DNA of 8,450 nt from Syntrophobacterales bacterium. GTDB taxonomy: Bacteria > Desulfobacterota > Syntrophia > Syntrophales > JAAYKM01. Shown in pieces: positions 6,429-8,450 of the stretch. The position numbers were made by a program, and so were the translations under genes. How positions within the stretch are numbered: the first letter of the stretch is position 1; each line of letters begins with the position of its first letter. The DNA is taken from contig JAITWQ010000006.1 in assembly GCA_031285215.1 (NCBI GenBank), forward strand, positions 1 to 8,450, read 5' to 3'. The notes beneath the pieces were generated by a model. The model was not told the origin of the DNA. It searched no databases and saw only the letters and a list, made by a program, of their open reading frames with translations.

Positions 6429-6467
6429 AATCCGAATCTGTGCGCCCTTGGGTGCATGATTCGGATT
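6429..6467. terminator. Long perfect stem-loop after tRNA-Leu
   Basis: AATCCGAATC (6429-6438) pairs perfectly with GATTCGGATT (6458-6467). Inside, TGCGCCC (6441-6447) can pair with GGGTGCA (6450-6456), with one G-U pair. The hairpin starts 11 bases after the tRNA CCA end, the right place for transcription termination or 3' processing. Only a short T-rich stretch (TTTAT) touches its 3' foot, so it may instead be a repeat element. Confidence 0.5.
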
Positions 6468-6509
6468 TATGCTACAGCGGATGTCAATACGTGCAGGCAA
6501 AAGTTTGCA

Positions 6510-6542
6510 GTCTATAAAATTTGCCGTCTTTGAATTATAGAC
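6510..6542. repeat. 8-bp inverted repeat in the diguanylate cyclase leader
   Basis: GTCTATAA (6510-6517) and TTATAGAC (6535-6542) are perfect complements 17 bases apart. Each arm contains a -10-like stretch (TATAAA at 6513-6518, TTATAG at 6535-6540), but I found no matching -35. It could be a regulator's paired half-sites or an RNA hairpin. Otherwise 6468-6607 holds nothing I can name. Confidence 0.35.
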
Positions 6543-6607
6543 GTCATGCCTCTTCCCGCTCAAGCATCTGACCTACCAAGTATTGCGGATCAATACCCTC
6601 CAAACGC

Positions 6608-6632
6608 GCCGGTTGTACCGGCCCAGAGGAGG
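6608..6632 (+). promoter_or_regulatory. Stem-loop plus strong ribosome binding site for the GGDEF gene
   Basis: GCCGGT (6608-6613) and ACCGGC (6617-6622) form a G+C-rich 6-bp stem with a TGT loop. Three bases later comes GAGGAGG (6626-6632), a near-ideal ribosome site 7 bases from an in-frame GTG at 6640. This spacing favours the GTG over the ATG at 6652, which would be 19 bases away. The hairpin may stabilise the mRNA end or affect ribosome access. Confidence 0.5.
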
Positions 6633-6639
6633 CTTAGGT

Positions 6640-8340
6640 GTGGGTGTTCTGATGAAGAAACAAGCAGATGAAAAGCCCTTATTGACGGGCAAAGGAAAGA
6701 TTGCCGCTCGATTTCGCAATATCAATGTTGAGCTTTTTGCCCTGGCTTTCTTCTTAATGGTGATCGCCCTTCTGGCGACGTTTGACCACATTATAAAGAA
6801 AGTATCCACCAATTATACCAGCAACTATGCCATCAGTTCCGCAAACGCTCTCAGCGGCCATATTGTCAAGGAAATCGGCCTGATGGCGAAGGCGGCTCAT
6901 TCCCGTGCCGTTATCGAATGGTTTGCCGATGAAAACAACAATGCTAAAAAAGCTCTCGCCTATGAGGAACTGGCGGGTATTATCGGGGGTTTATACAGCC
7001 ATAATTTATATATTGGCGTGGCGAAATCGCTGCATGAATATAGAATCAGTGAAGATTATCTTGACAGCAACCGGCCTTCCGCCACACTTGACAAAAAGAA
7101 GCAAGAAGACTCCTGGTATTTTGCGAGCGTCGAATCAGACAGTGATTATGTGCTGACGGTCGGCGTAGATCATGTGGTACACAAAAAACGCGTGTGGCTC
7201 AACTACAGGGTTATTCAAAATGGCGTCACCCTTGGCGTAATTTGTACGGGACTGGAATTTTCCCATATAACGGGGGAGCTGTTTTCCCAATATGACAGCG
7301 CCCATCTGCGCGGCCTCGTTATAGATGAAGACGGTATTATCCATATGGACAGCTCTCTCCTGGGCCATGAGGATTTTCGGCAGTATGAGCTTGAGGCCAA
7401 AATTGAAAATGAATTTTCCGATCCTGTTTTTCTTGCGGCAGTAAAATCACACTTTGACGGTATTAAAGGTTATTTCGAGGCGGTCAGCGTACCCACCGTT
7501 GCCAAATTATCAGCCGGCCCGTATCGTTATGCGACAATAGCGCCCGTCAGGTTTACAAACTGGTCGGTGGCCGTTTTATACGATTCCTCGTCATTGGTTA
7601 ATATGTCATTATTCCTGCCGGTCATTGCGATTATGCTTGTTTTGCTGATTGCCTTCGCCCTGGCCACCAACGCCATGAGTTCCCGCCTCATATTTACGCC
7701 GCTGGAGCAACTGGTTCGCAGTCTGGCGCGGCTGAAAGAGAATAGAGATGAGCAGATTTATGGCATTGAGCGCGATGATGAGTTCGGCACTCTTTCCAAT
7801 ACGATTCAGGATTTGTTTACCAAGGCAAACTATGACGCCCTGACAGGCGTTTACAACAGGCGATTTATGGAAACCAGTCTCCGTCCTACCATAGAGCTTT
7901 TGTCCCGGTCCGAGGGGCTGCTGACCGTACTCATGGCGGATGTAGATTATTTCAAACATTATAATGATACCTACGGCCACGAAAAGGGAGACCTCTGCTT
8001 AAAAGCGATTGCCAAAGTAATGGCGGATAGCGTGGGCAGAACGAACGATTTTGTGGCGCGTTATGGCGGAGAAGAATTTGCCGCCATCTTGCCGAATACT
8101 GACAAGGCCGGAGGGTGTGCGATTGCCCAAAAGATATTGGAGAATGTGCGGACGCTGAACATTCCCCATGCGAAAAGCCCTGCCGCCGAATATGTCACCA
8201 TTTCCATTGGCGTTACGACAGGTAAAGTTACCCATATGCAAAACTGGGAAGTTTACTTGAAACGTGCGGACGAAGCCATGTACGCGTCAAAGCAAAACGG
8301 GCGGAATCAATATACTTATCTTGATTTTTCGGAACATTAA
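6640..8340 (+). CDS. Membrane-bound diguanylate cyclase (sensor + GGDEF)
   Basis: This 566-residue protein makes cyclic di-GMP from two GTP. From the GTG start: a basic cytoplasmic tail, transmembrane helix at about 31-48, a periplasmic sensor region (about 50-320) that looks like a double Cache domain (DSWYFASVESDSDYVLTVG, VIDEDGIIHMD), a second helix at about 322-344, a HAMP-like linker, and a GGDEF domain from about 395. Catalytic features are intact: DALTG (399-403), DVDYFK (434-439), GHEKGD (446-451) and GGEEF (476-480). An inhibitory I-site R467-x-x-D470 sits five residues before GGEEF, so feedback inhibition by product is expected. There is no EAL domain. The GTG at 6640 has GAGGAGG 7 bases upstream; the ATG at 6652 would shorten it by four residues. 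The ligand is unknown; Cache domains often bind amino acids or organic acids. No c-di-GMP effector lies nearby. Confidence 0.93.
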   Translation: MGVLMKKQADEKPLLTGKGKIAARFRNINVELFALAFFLMVIALLATFDHIIKKVSTNYTSNYAISSANALSGHIVKEIGLMAKAAHSRAVIEWFADENNNAKKALAYEELAGIIGGLYSHNLYIGVAKSLHEYRISEDYLDSNRPSATLDKKKQEDSWYFASVESDSDYVLTVGVDHVVHKKRVWLNYRVIQNGVTLGVICTGLEFSHITGELFSQYDSAHLRGLVIDEDGIIHMDSSLLGHEDFRQYELEAKIENEFSDPVFLAAVKSHFDGIKGYFEAVSVPTVAKLSAGPYRYATIAPVRFTNWSVAVLYDSSSLVNMSLFLPVIAIMLVLLIAFALATNAMSSRLIFTPLEQLVRSLARLKENRDEQIYGIERDDEFGTLSNTIQDLFTKANYDALTGVYNRRFMETSLRPTIELLSRSEGLLTVLMADVDYFKHYNDTYGHEKGDLCLKAIAKVMADSVGRTNDFVARYGGEEFAAILPNTDKAGGCAIAQKILENVRTLNIPHAKSPAAEYVTISIGVTTGKVTHMQNWEVYLKRADEAMYASKQNGRNQYTYLDFSEH

Positions 8341-8450
8341 TCGGCCAACCAGGAGTTGAATATTTTTCTCACACAACTCGTAAAGTTCCAGTCCCTTTTC
8401 CGTAAAGCCGTATTTTTCGATGTATGCCAAAACAAATTCGCCGTGTATGC
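8287..8450 (-). CDS. C-terminal part of an unknown convergent gene (runs off the window)
   Basis: The minus strand is open from the right edge to a TGA at 8287-8289, giving 53 visible residues. The translation looks like real helical protein: HGEFVLAYIEKYGFTEKG, then LELYELCEKNIQLLVGRL, then a basic and hydrophobic tail ending IPPVLL. The TEKGLELYEL piece recalls the end of some winged-helix proteins, but that is too little for a call. If real, it overlaps the 3' end of the diguanylate cyclase by 54 bases in a tail-to-tail arrangement. The opposite strand is also open here in the same codon register, so the frame alone is not proof; the judgement rests on composition. Confidence 0.45.
   Translation of the reverse strand, partial: IHGEFVLAYIEKYGFTEKGLELYELCEKNIQLLVGRLMFRKIKISILIPPVLL

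Noticed and set aside
6332..6470. Phage or island attachment site at the tRNA-Leu 3' end
   Set aside because: No second copy of the tRNA 3' end and no integrase gene occur in the window.
6360..6563. Minus-strand 67-residue frame containing PGLEPG
   Set aside because: This is the well-known spurious peptide from the antisense of a tRNA gene; it overlaps tRNA-Leu.
6419..6639. Cyclic di-GMP riboswitch in the diguanylate cyclase leader
   Set aside because: I looked for the conserved GEMM-type core and did not find it; only generic inverted repeats are visible.

Overview
The window is a mostly housekeeping stretch of a bacterial chromosome with mid-range G+C. The best guess at source is a strictly or facultatively anaerobic Gram-negative bacterium, possibly of the deltaproteobacterial (Desulfobacterota, Syntrophus-like) type. 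This rests on an FdhE-type formate dehydrogenase maturation protein, a lipoprotein with a signal peptide, the tpiA-secG-tRNA-Leu order, and a membrane diguanylate cyclase. It is an inference from gene content only; no marker gene here fixes the taxon.

Layout. Positions 1-220 hold no convincing gene, only two inverted repeats. From 2323 down to 221 on the minus strand lies a complete Ski2/Mtr4-like superfamily 2 helicase with a His-rich N-terminus. Just upstream on the same strand (2542 to 2381) is a short, very protein-like frame with a CxxC and a C-H-x3-H pattern but no ordinary start codon; it may be an unannotated or frameshifted small zinc protein. Rightwards on the plus strand come fdhE (2644-3525), an A+T-rich orphan lipoprotein (3627-4229), nth (endonuclease III, 4321-4983), tpiA (triosephosphate isomerase, 5036-5800) and secG (5817-6176). 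Next is a tRNA-Leu(GAG) gene (6332-6418) with its own strong promoter, and a leader of about 220 bases rich in inverted repeats. A full-length membrane diguanylate cyclase follows (GTG start at 6640, end 8340). A convergent minus-strand gene that runs off the right edge appears to overlap its 3' end.

How the genes fit together. tpiA and secG are spaced as an operon, with nth 52 bases upstream and perhaps co-transcribed. secG followed by tRNA-Leu(GAG) matches an order known from E. coli (secG-leuU). The helicase, fdhE, the lipoprotein and the diguanylate cyclase have no obvious functional partner in the window. I see no mobile element, CRISPR array, toxin-antitoxin pair or defence cassette. 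The points most worth a second look are the cryptic small zinc-type frame, the structured leader of the diguanylate cyclase, the perfect inverted repeat after the tRNA, and the convergent overlap at the right edge.
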